NCBI GenBank assembly: GCA_963776505.1
Contig: CAVZNH010000052.1
Span: 124,001-188,000, forward strand
Length of the DNA stretch: 64,000 nt
Direction of reading: 5' to 3'
Source: JAMXLO01 sp963776505
GTDB lineage: Bacteria > Pseudomonadota > Alphaproteobacteria > Acetobacterales > Acetobacteraceae
Shown piece by piece: positions 18,143 through 27,673 of the stretch; the stretch's first letter is position 1, and each line of letters begins with the position of its first letter. A program made the position numbers and the translations under genes. The notes under the pieces are model-generated. The model had not been told where the DNA came from. It saw only the letters and a program-made list of their open reading frames with translations, and did no database searches.

Positions 18143-18721
18143 ATGAACCCCTTCGCGCCATTCAGGATCACCGTCTGCGGCATCGAGGAGCTGTCCGGTC
18201 ACTGCGACGCGAAGGTCAGCCACGTTCTCTCGATTCTGGACCCGGAATGGCCTGTGCCGGAGGCATTTGGCGCCTTTGGCGAGCACGCGAAGCTCGAGCT
18301 TCGCTTCCACGACATCATCGACGAGCATTACGCTGACGTGATTGCGCCCCGGAAAGAAGACGTTGCTGAACTGCTCACATTCGGGCGCGGGTTGATGGAC
18401 GAGCCGCAAGCGGACGCGCATCTTCTCATCCACTGTCACGCCGGTGTTTCCAGATCCACTGCCTCGATGGCGCTGATTCTCGCCCAGACTTTGCCGGACG
18501 TGTCGGCCAGTCGAATCTTCGAGGAAGTGCTGCGCATCCGTCCGCAGGCATGGCCGAACTTGCGCATCCTCGAATTGGGAGATGCACAGTTGAAGCGACG
18601 CGGCGAGTTGGTTGCTGCGGCGGCTGGGATCTACCGGACGCAGCTCGATAGGCGGCAGTATATGGCCGAGCATATGCGCTATAACGGCCGCGGGCGAGAG
18701 ATCGAGGCAGCCTCGGGCTGA
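18143..18721 (+). CDS. tyrosine-phosphatase-like protein
   Basis: A 192-residue protein with the P-loop HCHAGVSRST, the HCxxGxxR signature of cysteine phosphatases, with Cys98 as the predicted nucleophile. An upstream RFHDIIDEH could provide the general-acid region. Proteins of this bacterial type are annotated as tyrosine phosphatases, but the substrates are unknown. GGAGCGC lies upstream of the ATG. A phosphatase in the middle of an oxidoreductase cluster is unexpected. Confidence 0.82.
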   Translation: MNPFAPFRITVCGIEELSGHCDAKVSHVLSILDPEWPVPEAFGAFGEHAKLELRFHDIIDEHYADVIAPRKEDVAELLTFGRGLMDEPQADAHLLIHCHAGVSRSTASMALILAQTLPDVSASRIFEEVLRIRPQAWPNLRILELGDAQLKRRGELVAAAAGIYRTQLDRRQYMAEHMRYNGRGREIEAASG

Positions 18722-18777
18722 CGCTTTGGCGCACTCGTCCACTGTGAAGTCTCGTCGACTGACCGCGAGGAGTGACC

Positions 18778-19950
18778 ATGAAAATCGTCAAGGTGTCCGC
18801 AATTCCGATGTCGGCACCGGTTCCGCAGAACAACCGCCACCGCACCGACCTTGGAACGAAAGTCAAGAGCGACGCGACACTCATTCGCGTCGAGACAGAC
18901 AGCGGTCTTACCGGCATTGGCGCGGCCCTCGGCACGCCGCCGATCGTCGCGGCCATCGTCGAGCACGAGCTCGCGCCCGAATGCGTTGGCGAGGACCCGA
19001 TGTTCTCCGAGCGCATCTACGAGAAAATGTACAACGGCTCGCGCAGCAGGCCGGCGCTCGAGCGGGGCGTGACACAGGCCGATGAAAGCCGGCGCCGGGG
19101 CGTGATCATGGAAGCGATCGCCGGCGTCGACATCGCGGTGTGGGACGTGAAGGCGCAGGCCCTTGGCATTCCGCTCTACCAGGCGCTTGGCGCGGTGCGC
19201 AGCTCGGTGCGTGGCTATGCCAGCGGTGGCTGGGCGCCCGGCGATGAGGCCGAGGCGGAACTCGCGGGATATGCTGCCAAAGGCTTCACCGCCGCCAAGA
19301 TGCGCGTGGTCGGTCGTGATGGATTCTCGATCGCCAACTGCGTGCGCCGGGTGAAGGCTGCCCGCCGTGGGCTTGGGCCCAATGTCGAACTGATGGTCGA
19401 CGCGCACGGCTCGCTTGAAGTGTCGACCGCCATCAAGCTTGCCAGGGAGCTTGAGCCCTATGACATCGCCTGGTTCGAGGAGCCGGTATCGCCGGACGAT
19501 CACGCCGGCCAGGCCGAGGTGCGCCGTTCGACGACCATTCCCATCGCTTCGGGTGAGCGCGAGTTCACCCGGTTCGACTTCCAGGATCTGCTTGAGCGCC
19601 GTGCTCTCGATATCGCCCAGCCGGACGTCGCGCGCGCCGGCGGCATGACCGAGATACGGCGTATTGCAGCACTGACCTCAGCGCACGGCGTGCGCCTGGC
19701 ACCGCACGCCTGGGGCAGCGGGGTGCTATTCGCGGCAAGCATTCACGTTGCGATGGCAGCCGCCAACTGCCACATCCTCGAGGTAACCCAAGGCTACATG
19801 CCTATGATGTGGGAGCTCTTCAACGAGAAGTTCGACATACGGCCGGACGGCATGGTGCATGCACCTGACAGACCAGGTCTCGGCTTCACCTTGCGCGCGG
19901 ACGCGCTGGAGCGGTTCCGCTATGTCGACGGGCCTGAGTTTGAGTTCTAG
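18778..19950 (+). CDS. mandelate racemase/muconate lactonizing enzyme family protein
   Basis: An enolase-superfamily enzyme of 390 residues that would abstract an alpha-proton from a carboxylate (racemisation, dehydration or lactonisation). Residues seen are KMR in the K-x-K position (FTAAKMRVV), metal ligands Asp in MVDAHGS, Glu in WFEEPVS and Glu in IASGERE, and a late His in LAPHAWGSGV, the mandelate racemase/sugar acid dehydratase pattern. GAGGAG supports the ATG at 18778 over the GTG six bases earlier. A sugar acid or hydroxy acid substrate is likely, but not provable from sequence. Confidence 0.9.
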   Translation: MKIVKVSAIPMSAPVPQNNRHRTDLGTKVKSDATLIRVETDSGLTGIGAALGTPPIVAAIVEHELAPECVGEDPMFSERIYEKMYNGSRSRPALERGVTQADESRRRGVIMEAIAGVDIAVWDVKAQALGIPLYQALGAVRSSVRGYASGGWAPGDEAEAELAGYAAKGFTAAKMRVVGRDGFSIANCVRRVKAARRGLGPNVELMVDAHGSLEVSTAIKLARELEPYDIAWFEEPVSPDDHAGQAEVRRSTTIPIASGEREFTRFDFQDLLERRALDIAQPDVARAGGMTEIRRIAALTSAHGVRLAPHAWGSGVLFAASIHVAMAAANCHILEVTQGYMPMMWELFNEKFDIRPDGMVHAPDRPGLGFTLRADALERFRYVDGPEFEF

Positions 19951-19982
19951 CGCGCTATCGTTCGCAATTGACATGAGCTGGG

Positions 19983-21332
19983 TCATGAACGCCGATGGCG
20001 ACGGCACAGCGTCGTCAGAACGTCGGCATTGTCCCAGGTCTCACAGCGATCGACCGCCTGTTCGACCAGCATCGCACCATCTGGGGTCAGCACCGTCCCA
20101 GCGAGCTCACGAAACTTGTCGCGCAGCTCAGTCTCGGCAAACGGCTGCTGAAAATCTCCTCGATGGCTGTCGCAGGCATGGGTCGCGCTGCGGCCGTCAT
20201 TGAGAACCACCGTCACACGGGCTGGCCGAAGGCGTGGCGCCACCTCGCTCATCGCCGGTTCCTCGGCGACCGTGACACGATGGCGCAGCGCCACGATGGC
20301 AGGATCGTGCAACGCGGTATCATCGAGTGAACTGTGTCCCGCATGTCCGCGCACCACCATTGCGGCGGCGGCATGCGGCAGCGAGTATTTCGACGCAAAG
20401 AAGTTCGGCGGGTCAGGATTGCGCATGACAGCGGCAAACCGGTAGGTGGCAATATCGATACGAGCGATCTCCTCCGGGCGCGGCCGCAACTCGGCCAGAG
20501 CCTGTTGCAGGCAATCGAGTGCCGGATGGATCGGATTGCAGCATGCGTAGAGGCGAAAGTAGTTACGCATGATGTGCCACGTCGAGCCGAGATCGTCCAA
20601 CAGGCCCTCGGAGCTGAAACCGCCGCCGACCAGCTCCCCCAGCGCCTGTTCGATTGCATCGTCCTCGGCCTCGAAGCCGGCAAGCACCAGTTCGGGCGCC
20701 AGCGCGGCGGCAAAGCCGCTCATCCCACCGGCGACATTCAACGCAGTAGCTCCGGCCACCGCGTTGGTATAGCTGGGCGTCAGCAGCAGCGTCGTGGCAA
20801 TGCGCATCGCGCGACCGATCCCCGCCGCATCAAAGCCGCGCAGGCGTGCCCCTGCCGCTACCGCCGCCAACAGCGACACCTGTCCATTCTGATGCGCCAG
20901 GGGTCGCGGTGTGAACCCGCCCGCGAGTCGTGCCGCGACGTCGTAGCCAAGGAGGAGCGCCGTCAGCATCTCGCGGCCGGTGCTGCGCGCCTGTTCGCCA
21001 ACTGCCAGCACACCCGGCAGCACCTGCATGGCGGCCTGGCCCGAGACGAACCGCAGGCCCTCGCAAAGTTCGATCGACCGCCCGGCAATGCCGTTCAGCA
21101 GCGCGGCGGTGCGCGGATCATGTGTCGGCCAGCCACGGGCATAGACCGTGGCACCGCTGCCTGCGCCAAGCCGCTCGCGCAGGTCGCGAACCTCAGGCCG
21201 TTCTCCACCGGCGAGTATCACGCCGAGCGTATCGAGCAGCACGAGCCTGGTATGATGCTGCACCGACGAAGGGATATCCTCCCATTGCGTCGCCGCGACA
21301 AATGCAGCCAGCTCTTCGATCTGCCGCGCCAC
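19983..21332 (-). CDS. MmgE/PrpD family protein
   Basis: A 449-residue protein of the 2-methylcitrate dehydratase-like fold. Typical elements are VLLDTLGVILAGGERPEV near the N-terminus, LLNGIAGRSIELCEG, the active-site-like LYACCNPIHPALD and a C-terminal ASKYSLPHAAAAMVV segment. Family members also include cis-aconitate decarboxylase and isomerase/epimerase relatives, so function is open. It is the only minus-strand gene within the 15-25 kb cluster and converges on the enolase-superfamily gene with a 32-base gap. It shares an 88-base divergent region with the dioxygenase gene. Confidence 0.88.
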   Translation of the reverse strand: MARQIEELAAFVAATQWEDIPSSVQHHTRLVLLDTLGVILAGGERPEVRDLRERLGAGSGATVYARGWPTHDPRTAALLNGIAGRSIELCEGLRFVSGQAAMQVLPGVLAVGEQARSTGREMLTALLLGYDVAARLAGGFTPRPLAHQNGQVSLLAAVAAGARLRGFDAAGIGRAMRIATTLLLTPSYTNAVAGATALNVAGGMSGFAAALAPELVLAGFEAEDDAIEQALGELVGGGFSSEGLLDDLGSTWHIMRNYFRLYACCNPIHPALDCLQQALAELRPRPEEIARIDIATYRFAAVMRNPDPPNFFASKYSLPHAAAAMVVRGHAGHSSLDDTALHDPAIVALRHRVTVAEEPAMSEVAPRLRPARVTVVLNDGRSATHACDSHRGDFQQPFAETELRDKFRELAGTVLTPDGAMLVEQAVDRCETWDNADVLTTLCRRHRRS

Positions 21333-21420
21333 TGCAGGTCTCCCCTCCGCTGAACGAAATTGACAGTCTTCGTATCGCGGATCACGGTCCAGGAGAACAG
21401 ACGATCGAGGAGGATGACCA

Positions 21421-22395
21421 ATGGTCTCGTCGCGTCAGCCGATTGCCGGCACCAATACACCGGAGCCCATCGAAGTCGTTCCCCTGACCCTTCACATTGG
21501 CGCCGAGATCAGAGGCGTTGATCTCACTCAACCACTGCCGCCGGAACAACTGAAGGCCGTGCGGGAGGCTTTCCTGAAGTGGAAGGTCGTTTTCTTCCGC
21601 GACCAAAATCTCGATCACGCACAGCACGTCGCCATGGCGCGCCAGTTCGGCGAGCCGACGATCGGTCATGCGGTGTTCGGGCATGTCGAGGGCCATCCCG
21701 AGATCTATTCGGTTGCCAAGAACCGGACAGCGAACTCGAAATATGAAGCGATGATGGTCACGCCCTGGTTCGGCTGGCATACCGACGTCACTGCGGCCGT
21801 TAATCCGCCATGTGCCTCCATCCTGCGAGGCGTGACGATCCCGCCCTATGGCGGCGATACGTTCTGGACCAACCTCGTCGCCGCCTATGCCGGTCTATCG
21901 GAACCGATGCGCGCCTTCGTGGACGGACTGCGTGGCATTCACGCCTTCGAGCCGCGCGCCGATGCCAAAGCGGGAAGCGAATACAATGAGCGTGTGAAGC
22001 GCCGCGCTCTGAAAAGCGAGCATCCGCTTGTGACGGTGCATGCGGAGACCGGGGAGCGGGTGCTGTTCGCCAGCCCGTCGTTCCTGAAGTCCATCGTGGG
22101 CCTCACTCCGCGGGAAAGCGCCAAGATACTCGAGATCCTGTGGGAACATGCCGTGCGCCCCGAATACACGGTACGCTTCAAGTGGAATCCTGGCGACATC
22201 GCCTTTTGGGACAATCGCTCGACCGCGCACCTTGCGCCGCGGGATATTTTTCAATCCGATTTCGACCGTCAGCTTTATCGGATCACTCTGGTGGGCGAAC
22301 CGCTGGTCGGCGTCGATGGTCAGCCGTCCCGGTCCATCGAGGGCCTGCCGATCCGATCGGCGGAGGAGGAACTACGAATGATGGCGGCAGAGTAG
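21421..22395 (+). CDS. TauD/TfdA-family 2-oxoglutarate dioxygenase
   Basis: A 324-residue Fe(II)/2-oxoglutarate-dependent dioxygenase. The H-x-D pair of the iron facial triad is in GWHTDVT, the distal His in NRSTAHLAPRD and the 2-oxoglutarate-binding Arg in RQLYRITLVG. The N-terminal IGAEIRGVDLTQPL is characteristic. GGAGGA lies about 10 bases upstream. Members hydroxylate sulfonates, aryloxyacetates or other small acids; which one cannot be told. The stop lies 19 bases before the LLM gene. Confidence 0.9.
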   Translation: MVSSRQPIAGTNTPEPIEVVPLTLHIGAEIRGVDLTQPLPPEQLKAVREAFLKWKVVFFRDQNLDHAQHVAMARQFGEPTIGHAVFGHVEGHPEIYSVAKNRTANSKYEAMMVTPWFGWHTDVTAAVNPPCASILRGVTIPPYGGDTFWTNLVAAYAGLSEPMRAFVDGLRGIHAFEPRADAKAGSEYNERVKRRALKSEHPLVTVHAETGERVLFASPSFLKSIVGLTPRESAKILEILWEHAVRPEYTVRFKWNPGDIAFWDNRSTAHLAPRDIFQSDFDRQLYRITLVGEPLVGVDGQPSRSIEGLPIRSAEEELRMMAAE

Positions 22396-22414
22396 CACCC
22401 GACGCCCCCGCAAG

Positions 22415-23359
22415 ATGCGTTTCGGCTTCTATCTCCCTACCCGCGGCCCTACCGCCACGCGCGAGGGCATTCTCGCCCTGGCACGTGAAGGCGAGCGTCT
22501 CGGCCTGCACTCTGCGATGATCGCGGACCACATCGTGTTCCCGACGGAAAGTGAGTCAATCTATCCGTACACGGTGGATCGCAGGCATCCCGGTGGCGGC
22601 GACGCTTTGGAGACCTTCTCAATTCTTGGCGTGGTGGCGGGTGCCACAGAGAGGTTACGTCTCGTGACCTCCGTGCTGGTATTGCCCTACCGCAACCCCG
22701 TACTGACAGCGAAGATGGTGGCATCCCTCGATGTGCTGTCTGGTGGGCGCGTGACTCTGGGCATCGGCGTGGGCTGGTTGAAAGAGGAATTCGAAGCTCT
22801 GAACAGCCCGGATTTCAACCGACGCGGCGCCGTCACGGATGAATGGATCGCCATCTTCAAACAGCTCTGGAGCCAATCGCCCGCCAGCTTCACTGGGCAG
22901 CACTACGAGTATTCCAACATTCGCGCAGAACCATTCCCGCTGCAGAAGCCGCATCCACCGATTTGGATCGGCGGCCACTCCCGCGCTGCATTGCGTCGAA
23001 CCGCACGGCATGGCGACGGTTGGCACCCGGTCGGCGCCATCGCCGCCTCGCCGCTTCCGCCGCAGGAGATGCGGGCGCATCTGGATACGCTGAAACGCCT
23101 GACCGAAGCGGAGGGGCGTGATTTCTCGGCGCTCACCATTTCCTACAAGGCGCCGCTGTATGACAGCGCAATCCCGGATCGCGATGGCACCCGCAGAAGT
23201 TTTTCGGGCAGCCATGACGACATCGCCGGCGACATCCGATCCTTCGCCGCCATCGGCGTGCACGAACTGATCCTCGACTTCCGCGGCGAGTCCATCGCCG
23301 AAAGCATCGCGCGCCTCCAACGATTCGCTGCCGAGGTCATGCCGCTGGTGGGCGAATAG
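22415..23359 (+). CDS. LLM-class flavin-dependent oxidoreductase
   Basis: A 314-residue luciferase-like (bacterial luciferase/F420 type) protein. The start MRFGFYLPTRGP, the strand LRLVTSVLVLPYRNPVLTAK, SGGRVTLGIGVGWLKEEFEA and PPIWIGGHSRAALRRTA match the family that uses FMN or F420. It probably oxidises or cleaves a small organic substrate as part of the surrounding catabolic set. There is no strong ribosome binding site, and translation may be coupled to the dioxygenase gene just upstream. Confidence 0.88.
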   Translation: MRFGFYLPTRGPTATREGILALAREGERLGLHSAMIADHIVFPTESESIYPYTVDRRHPGGGDALETFSILGVVAGATERLRLVTSVLVLPYRNPVLTAKMVASLDVLSGGRVTLGIGVGWLKEEFEALNSPDFNRRGAVTDEWIAIFKQLWSQSPASFTGQHYEYSNIRAEPFPLQKPHPPIWIGGHSRAALRRTARHGDGWHPVGAIAASPLPPQEMRAHLDTLKRLTEAEGRDFSALTISYKAPLYDSAIPDRDGTRRSFSGSHDDIAGDIRSFAAIGVHELILDFRGESIAESIARLQRFAAEVMPLVGE

Positions 23360-23375
23360 AGGAGTTTGGGTCCCG

Positions 23376-25340
23376 ATGGATCATCCCGTTCAGATCGCGT
23401 CATTGACGGATGGGCCCGGCGAGGTGACCCATCCGCTGGACCCGCTCTCAGCGCAGGAGATCGACCGTGCGACGGCGATCATTCGCACGCATTTTCCCTG
23501 GGGTGACGATTTGCGGGTCGAAACGATCGATATCGACGAACCCGAGAAGGAGTTCGTGCGTAATCATGTTCAGGGGAGGGCGTTCCCCCGCGTTGCCAGG
23601 TTCAACATCTATCGGCGCGGCGTTATGGGCGTCTGGCAGGGCCGCGTGGACATCGCAAGCGGCGAGGTGATCGCCAAGATCTTCAGGGCCGATGCGCGGG
23701 CCATGGTCGCGGTCGAAGAGGTCCTGCTGATCGAGCAGACCGTAAAAGCGGATCCGCGCTTCCAAGAGGCGCTGCGCCGCCGTGGCCTGCTGGCCGAAGT
23801 TGACAACATGTGCATCGACCCCTGGACAGTGGGACAATTCGGCTTCGAGGAAGAGCAGGGCCGAAGGGTCCTCAACTGTTTCGTCTGGATGCGCACTTTT
23901 CCTCTGGACAACTACTACGCCCACCCAGTCGAGGGGCTGCACGCGCTGATCGATCTGAGCACACTGGAGATCCTCCGCGTCGATGACCATTTCGACGCCT
24001 CGGGCAACTACGTTCCTGTCCCGCGCACGCCGCTCAATTTCGACGCCGCCCTGCTGACGGAGTTCCGGCCTCCTTCCGCACAGCTCGACGTCGTGCAGTC
24101 AGAAGGGCCCGGCTATCGCGTGGACGGCCACAAGGTCAGTTGGGAGAACTGGGACTTCCGCGTCGGTTTCAACGGCCGGGAGGGCCTGGTTCTTCATACG
24201 ATCGGCTATACGCATCAGGGACGGCGGCGGCCGATCATCTATCGTGCCTCGATTGCCGAGATGGTCGTGCCGTACGGCACGCCTGAGCGCAGCCATTACC
24301 GGAAGAACGTGTTTGACAGTGGCGAAATCGGCTTCGGCCGCATGGCCAATTCGCTGGAACTCGGTTGCGACTGTCTCGGCGCCATCCACTATTTCGACGT
24401 GGTGGTTCCGGACCTGTTCGGCGCCCCGCGCACGATCGAAAATGCGATTTGCCTGCATGAGGAAGATGCCGGCCTGTCCTGGAAGCATTTCGATGTTCGC
24501 TCCGGTCGAACCGAGGTGCGCCGCGCCAGGAAACTGATCATCTCGTCGATCTCGACCATCGGCAACTACGAATACGCATCATATTGGTATTTGCATCAGG
24601 ATGGTCGCATTGAATTCGAGATGAAAGCGACGGGCATCATCAATACTGCCGCCTGTCATCCTGGGCATCCCGGCAAATATGGGACGGAGGTCGCGCCAGG
24701 TGTCGTCGGGCACATCCATCAGCACATTTTTTGCGCTCGCCTGGACATGGAGGTCGACGGGCCGAACAACACGGTGGTCGAGTGCGACACGATCGCTCCA
24801 CCCGTGGGACCAGATAACCCGTATGGCAATGCGTTCTATGTCGAGGAGCGACCACTCACCTCCGAACACGTGGCCCAGCGCGACAGCGACTTTGCCCGGA
24901 TGCGCTACTGGAAAATTATCAATCCGGCGATGCGGAACTGGGTTGGAACGCCAACGGCCTACAAGCTGGAAGTCGGCTCACCGATTCAGCCGTTCACCAC
25001 GCCGGACAGCCCGTCCGGTCGGCGCGGTCAATTCATACAGCATCAGGTCTGGGTAACGCCGTTTCATCCTGCTGAACGCTTTCCGGCCGGCGAGTTCGTC
25101 AACCAATCGTCCGGCAATGACGGCTTGCCGGCGTGGACGGCGCGTGACCGCAATGTGGAGAATACCGATATCGTGCTGTGGCACAGCTTCGGACTGCATC
25201 ATCTGCCGCGACCGGAGGATCATCCGGTGCAGCCGTGTGTTGTCTGCGGCTTCAGGCTGCTGCCGTTTGGATTTTTTGACCAGAACCCAGTGATCGATCT
25301 GCCGCGGACGGCGAATACGGCGAATTGCTGCGACCGATAG
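23376..25340 (+). CDS. copper/topaquinone primary-amine oxidase
   Basis: A 654-residue copper amine oxidase that oxidises primary amines to aldehydes with release of ammonia and H2O2. The topaquinone precursor is Tyr398 in IGNYEYASYW. The catalytic-base region is NVFDSGEIGFG. Copper ligands are HIHQH and a distal His in FGLHHLPRPEDHPVQP. There is no signal peptide, so it is probably cytoplasmic, as in Arthrobacter-type enzymes. GAGGAG precedes the ATG. It closes the plus-strand catabolic run and could feed ammonia and an aldehyde into central metabolism. Confidence 0.94.
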   Translation: MDHPVQIASLTDGPGEVTHPLDPLSAQEIDRATAIIRTHFPWGDDLRVETIDIDEPEKEFVRNHVQGRAFPRVARFNIYRRGVMGVWQGRVDIASGEVIAKIFRADARAMVAVEEVLLIEQTVKADPRFQEALRRRGLLAEVDNMCIDPWTVGQFGFEEEQGRRVLNCFVWMRTFPLDNYYAHPVEGLHALIDLSTLEILRVDDHFDASGNYVPVPRTPLNFDAALLTEFRPPSAQLDVVQSEGPGYRVDGHKVSWENWDFRVGFNGREGLVLHTIGYTHQGRRRPIIYRASIAEMVVPYGTPERSHYRKNVFDSGEIGFGRMANSLELGCDCLGAIHYFDVVVPDLFGAPRTIENAICLHEEDAGLSWKHFDVRSGRTEVRRARKLIISSISTIGNYEYASYWYLHQDGRIEFEMKATGIINTAACHPGHPGKYGTEVAPGVVGHIHQHIFCARLDMEVDGPNNTVVECDTIAPPVGPDNPYGNAFYVEERPLTSEHVAQRDSDFARMRYWKIINPAMRNWVGTPTAYKLEVGSPIQPFTTPDSPSGRRGQFIQHQVWVTPFHPAERFPAGEFVNQSSGNDGLPAWTARDRNVENTDIVLWHSFGLHHLPRPEDHPVQPCVVCGFRLLPFGFFDQNPVIDLPRTANTANCCDR

Positions 25341-25393
25341 GTGCTTCACTCGTCATGGTCGGCGACCGTGGCGCTACCGGACCTTGGAGCAGA

Positions 25394-26494
25394 TTATCCG
25401 CCGCCCAGCGCCCACTTGCCCCACGCGCCCATCGCTGCCTGGCGACTGGCGATGGTGTGCGTCAGCACGGTCAGAAGGTCGCGGCGGATCAAGGCGAGCG
25501 CGTTGTCGTCGTACACCGCTCGCGCACCGCATACCTCGACGAGCTTCTCCACCGCCCACTGCACCTGATGTTGCGCATGTGTCATGTCGCGACGGGTGCG
25601 GAGGACATAGTCCTGCGGGATCGGCGTATTGCTGGCTATCATCGCCTCCGCCGCGGCACGCCCGCTGTGCATGGTCAGCGTGGCCGCATCGATCGCCGCG
25701 GCGGCTTCGGCGACCGTCATCTGCACGAACTCGCTTGCTGCCATTCGCGTCACGCCGCGCGACACCCGTTCGCGCAAGCTGGACATTGCCACTGCAAGCG
25801 CCCGATTGCCCAGCGCGATGGCGACCGGCGGCAGCGAGTAGTTCACCATCAGTCCGCGTGGGATGCGCACCAGCGGATAGTCTGCATGCACCTCCGCACC
25901 CGGCGGCGTGCCGGCCAGCAGTTCGCTGAGCAGCACGCAGCGATGCTCAGGCACAAACACGTCGTGCAGACGCAGTGAACGGCTGCCGGTGCCGGACAGC
26001 CCGAGCACATGCCAGTCGTCGATGATCTCGATGTCAGTGAACGGCACAAGGAGATAGCCGATGCCGGCGGGATCGCCTTGGGTTCCCAGAAAGGCGCCGA
26101 TGATTGCCCACCGCGCGTAGGTGCTGCCGCTGGAGAACGAATACTGTCCGCTCAATCGCCAGCCGCCGGCGACGCGTTCGGCCACGGCGCGTGGCGCAAG
26201 TGACGACGATGCGACGGCTTGCGGTTCGTCGCCCCATACGTCGATCTGCGCCTGCAGCGGATACGACGCGAGCAGCCACTGATGTTCGCCGAGTACGGCG
26301 TAGACCCAGCCGGATGAGGCACAGCCCTCGGTAAGGACCTCAACGATGCGGGAGAACAGCGAGAACCGCAGCTGCAATCCGCCGAAGCGACGTGGCTGGA
26401 TGATGCGCAGGATGCCGCTGCGGTGGAAGTCCGCAATCGTCTCCGGCACGACGTCGCGTGCGGCGTTGGTGGCGCGGGCTCGCTCGGCGAGCAC
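25394..26494 (-). CDS. acyl-CoA dehydrogenase-like / flavin monooxygenase oxygenase subunit
   Basis: A 366-residue protein of the acyl-CoA dehydrogenase fold, closest in style to the HsaA/group D flavin monooxygenase oxygenases. Segments are IQPRRFGGLQLRFSLF, SGWVYAVLGEHQWLLASYP, GWRLSGQYSFSSGSTYA and a helical C-terminal domain. GTG at 26494 is the only conventional start after the in-frame TAG. The codons just upstream (SLLEEARTLVPV) look like family N-terminal sequence, so initiation at an upstream CTG or a lost start is possible. It follows the tartrate dehydrogenase gene after 62 bases and may be in its operon. Confidence 0.75.
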   Translation of the reverse strand: MLAERARATNAARDVVPETIADFHRSGILRIIQPRRFGGLQLRFSLFSRIVEVLTEGCASSGWVYAVLGEHQWLLASYPLQAQIDVWGDEPQAVASSSLAPRAVAERVAGGWRLSGQYSFSSGSTYARWAIIGAFLGTQGDPAGIGYLLVPFTDIEIIDDWHVLGLSGTGSRSLRLHDVFVPEHRCVLLSELLAGTPPGAEVHADYPLVRIPRGLMVNYSLPPVAIALGNRALAVAMSSLRERVSRGVTRMAASEFVQMTVAEAAAAIDAATLTMHSGRAAAEAMIASNTPIPQDYVLRTRRDMTHAQHQVQWAVEKLVEVCGARAVYDDNALALIRRDLLTVLTHTIASRQAAMGAWGKWALGGG

Positions 26495-26556
26495 TGGGAC
26501 CAGCGTGCGCGCCTCCTCCAGCAGACTCCGTTCCTAGGCAGTGAACGCTTCGTCCA

Positions 26557-27629
26557 TCAGCGGTTCATGCCGCGTACCGCCTCGCACACTGCACGAGTTA
26601 CCTCGGCCGTCGTTGCTTTGCCGCCGAGATCGGGCGTCATGATCCCCGCGGCGCAGACCTGTTCCACCGCACGCATCAGCAGATCGGCCGCGGGCTTCTC
26701 GCCGAGATGTTCGAGCATCATCGCGCCGGTCCAGAAGCTGGCGACCGGATTGGCGATGCCCTTGCCGGTGATGTCGAACGCCGAGCCGTGGATCGGCTCG
26801 AACATCGACGGGCTGCGCCGCTCGGGATCGACGTTGCCCGTGGGCGCGATGCCGAGAGAACCGGCGAGTGCGGCGGCCAGATCGGACAGGATGTCGGCAT
26901 GCAGGTTGGTCGCCACCACGGTGTCGATGGTCTGCGGCTTGCGCACCATGCGCATGGTCATCGCGTCGACCAGTTCCTTGTCCCAGCTCACGTCGGGATA
27001 GTCGTGCGACACCAGGCCGGCGATCTCGTCCCAGAACACCATGCCATGCCGCTGCGCATTCGACTTGGTGACGACGGTGAGCAGCTTGCGCGGTCGACTG
27101 CGGGCGATATCGAAAGCGAAGCGCATGATCCGCTCGACGCCACGTCGGGTGAAGATGGCGGTCTCGGTGGCGACCTCCTCGGGCAGGCCGCGATGCACGC
27201 GACCGCCATGGCCGGCGTATTCACCCTCGCTGTTCTCGCGCACGATCACCCAGTCGAGGTCGCCGGGCCCACGTCGCGCAGCGGTGAGGTGATGCCTGGC
27301 AGGATGCGCGTCGGACGCACGTTGGCGTACTGGTCGAGGCCCTGGCAGATCGGCAGCCGCAATCCCCAGAGCGTGATGTGGTCCGGAATGTCGGGATCGC
27401 CGACCGCGCCGAAATAGATCGCGTCTGCGGTGCGCAGCCAGGCGAGGCCGTCGGCCGGCATGAAGCTGCCGTGTTTGCGGTACCAGTTGGAGCCCCAGTC
27501 GTAGTGGTCGACGACCAGCTTGAAGCTGCCGTCGCGCGCGGCCACCGCATCCAGCACTTCGAGGCCGGCGCTGATCACCTCGGGCCCGATGCCGTCGGCT
27601 GGTATGGATGCGACGCGATATTGGCGCAT
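26557..27629 (-). pseudogene. tartrate dehydrogenase/decarboxylase, frameshifted
   Basis: Two overlapping frames together give a full-length isopropylmalate-dehydrogenase-family enzyme of the tartrate dehydrogenase (TtuC/YeaU) type, which oxidises tartrate or D-malate with NAD. The N-terminal frame begins MRQYRVASIPADGIGPEVI and runs to PLRDVGP; the rest (VIVRENSEGEYAGHGG, VVTKSNAQRHG, FEPIHGSAFDITGKG) is in another frame. At about 27261-27267 one G is missing compared with the expected GPGDLDWVIV, producing PATSTG and a stop. The ATG at 27629 has GGAGAAG upstream. Either a genuine pseudogene or a one-base sequence error. Confidence 0.88.
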
Positions 27630-27673
27630 GGTGGCTTCTCCGACCTCGCGTTGGAGGTACCGCGCGGCGCGGC

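Noticed and set aside
20334..21353. 339-codon plus-strand frame opposite the MmgE/PrpD gene
   Set aside because: No family match by eye; the minus-strand protein is clearly conserved.
21360..21388. TTGACA box upstream of the TauD-type gene as a promoter
   Set aside because: No acceptable -10 sequence lies at 16-18 bases.
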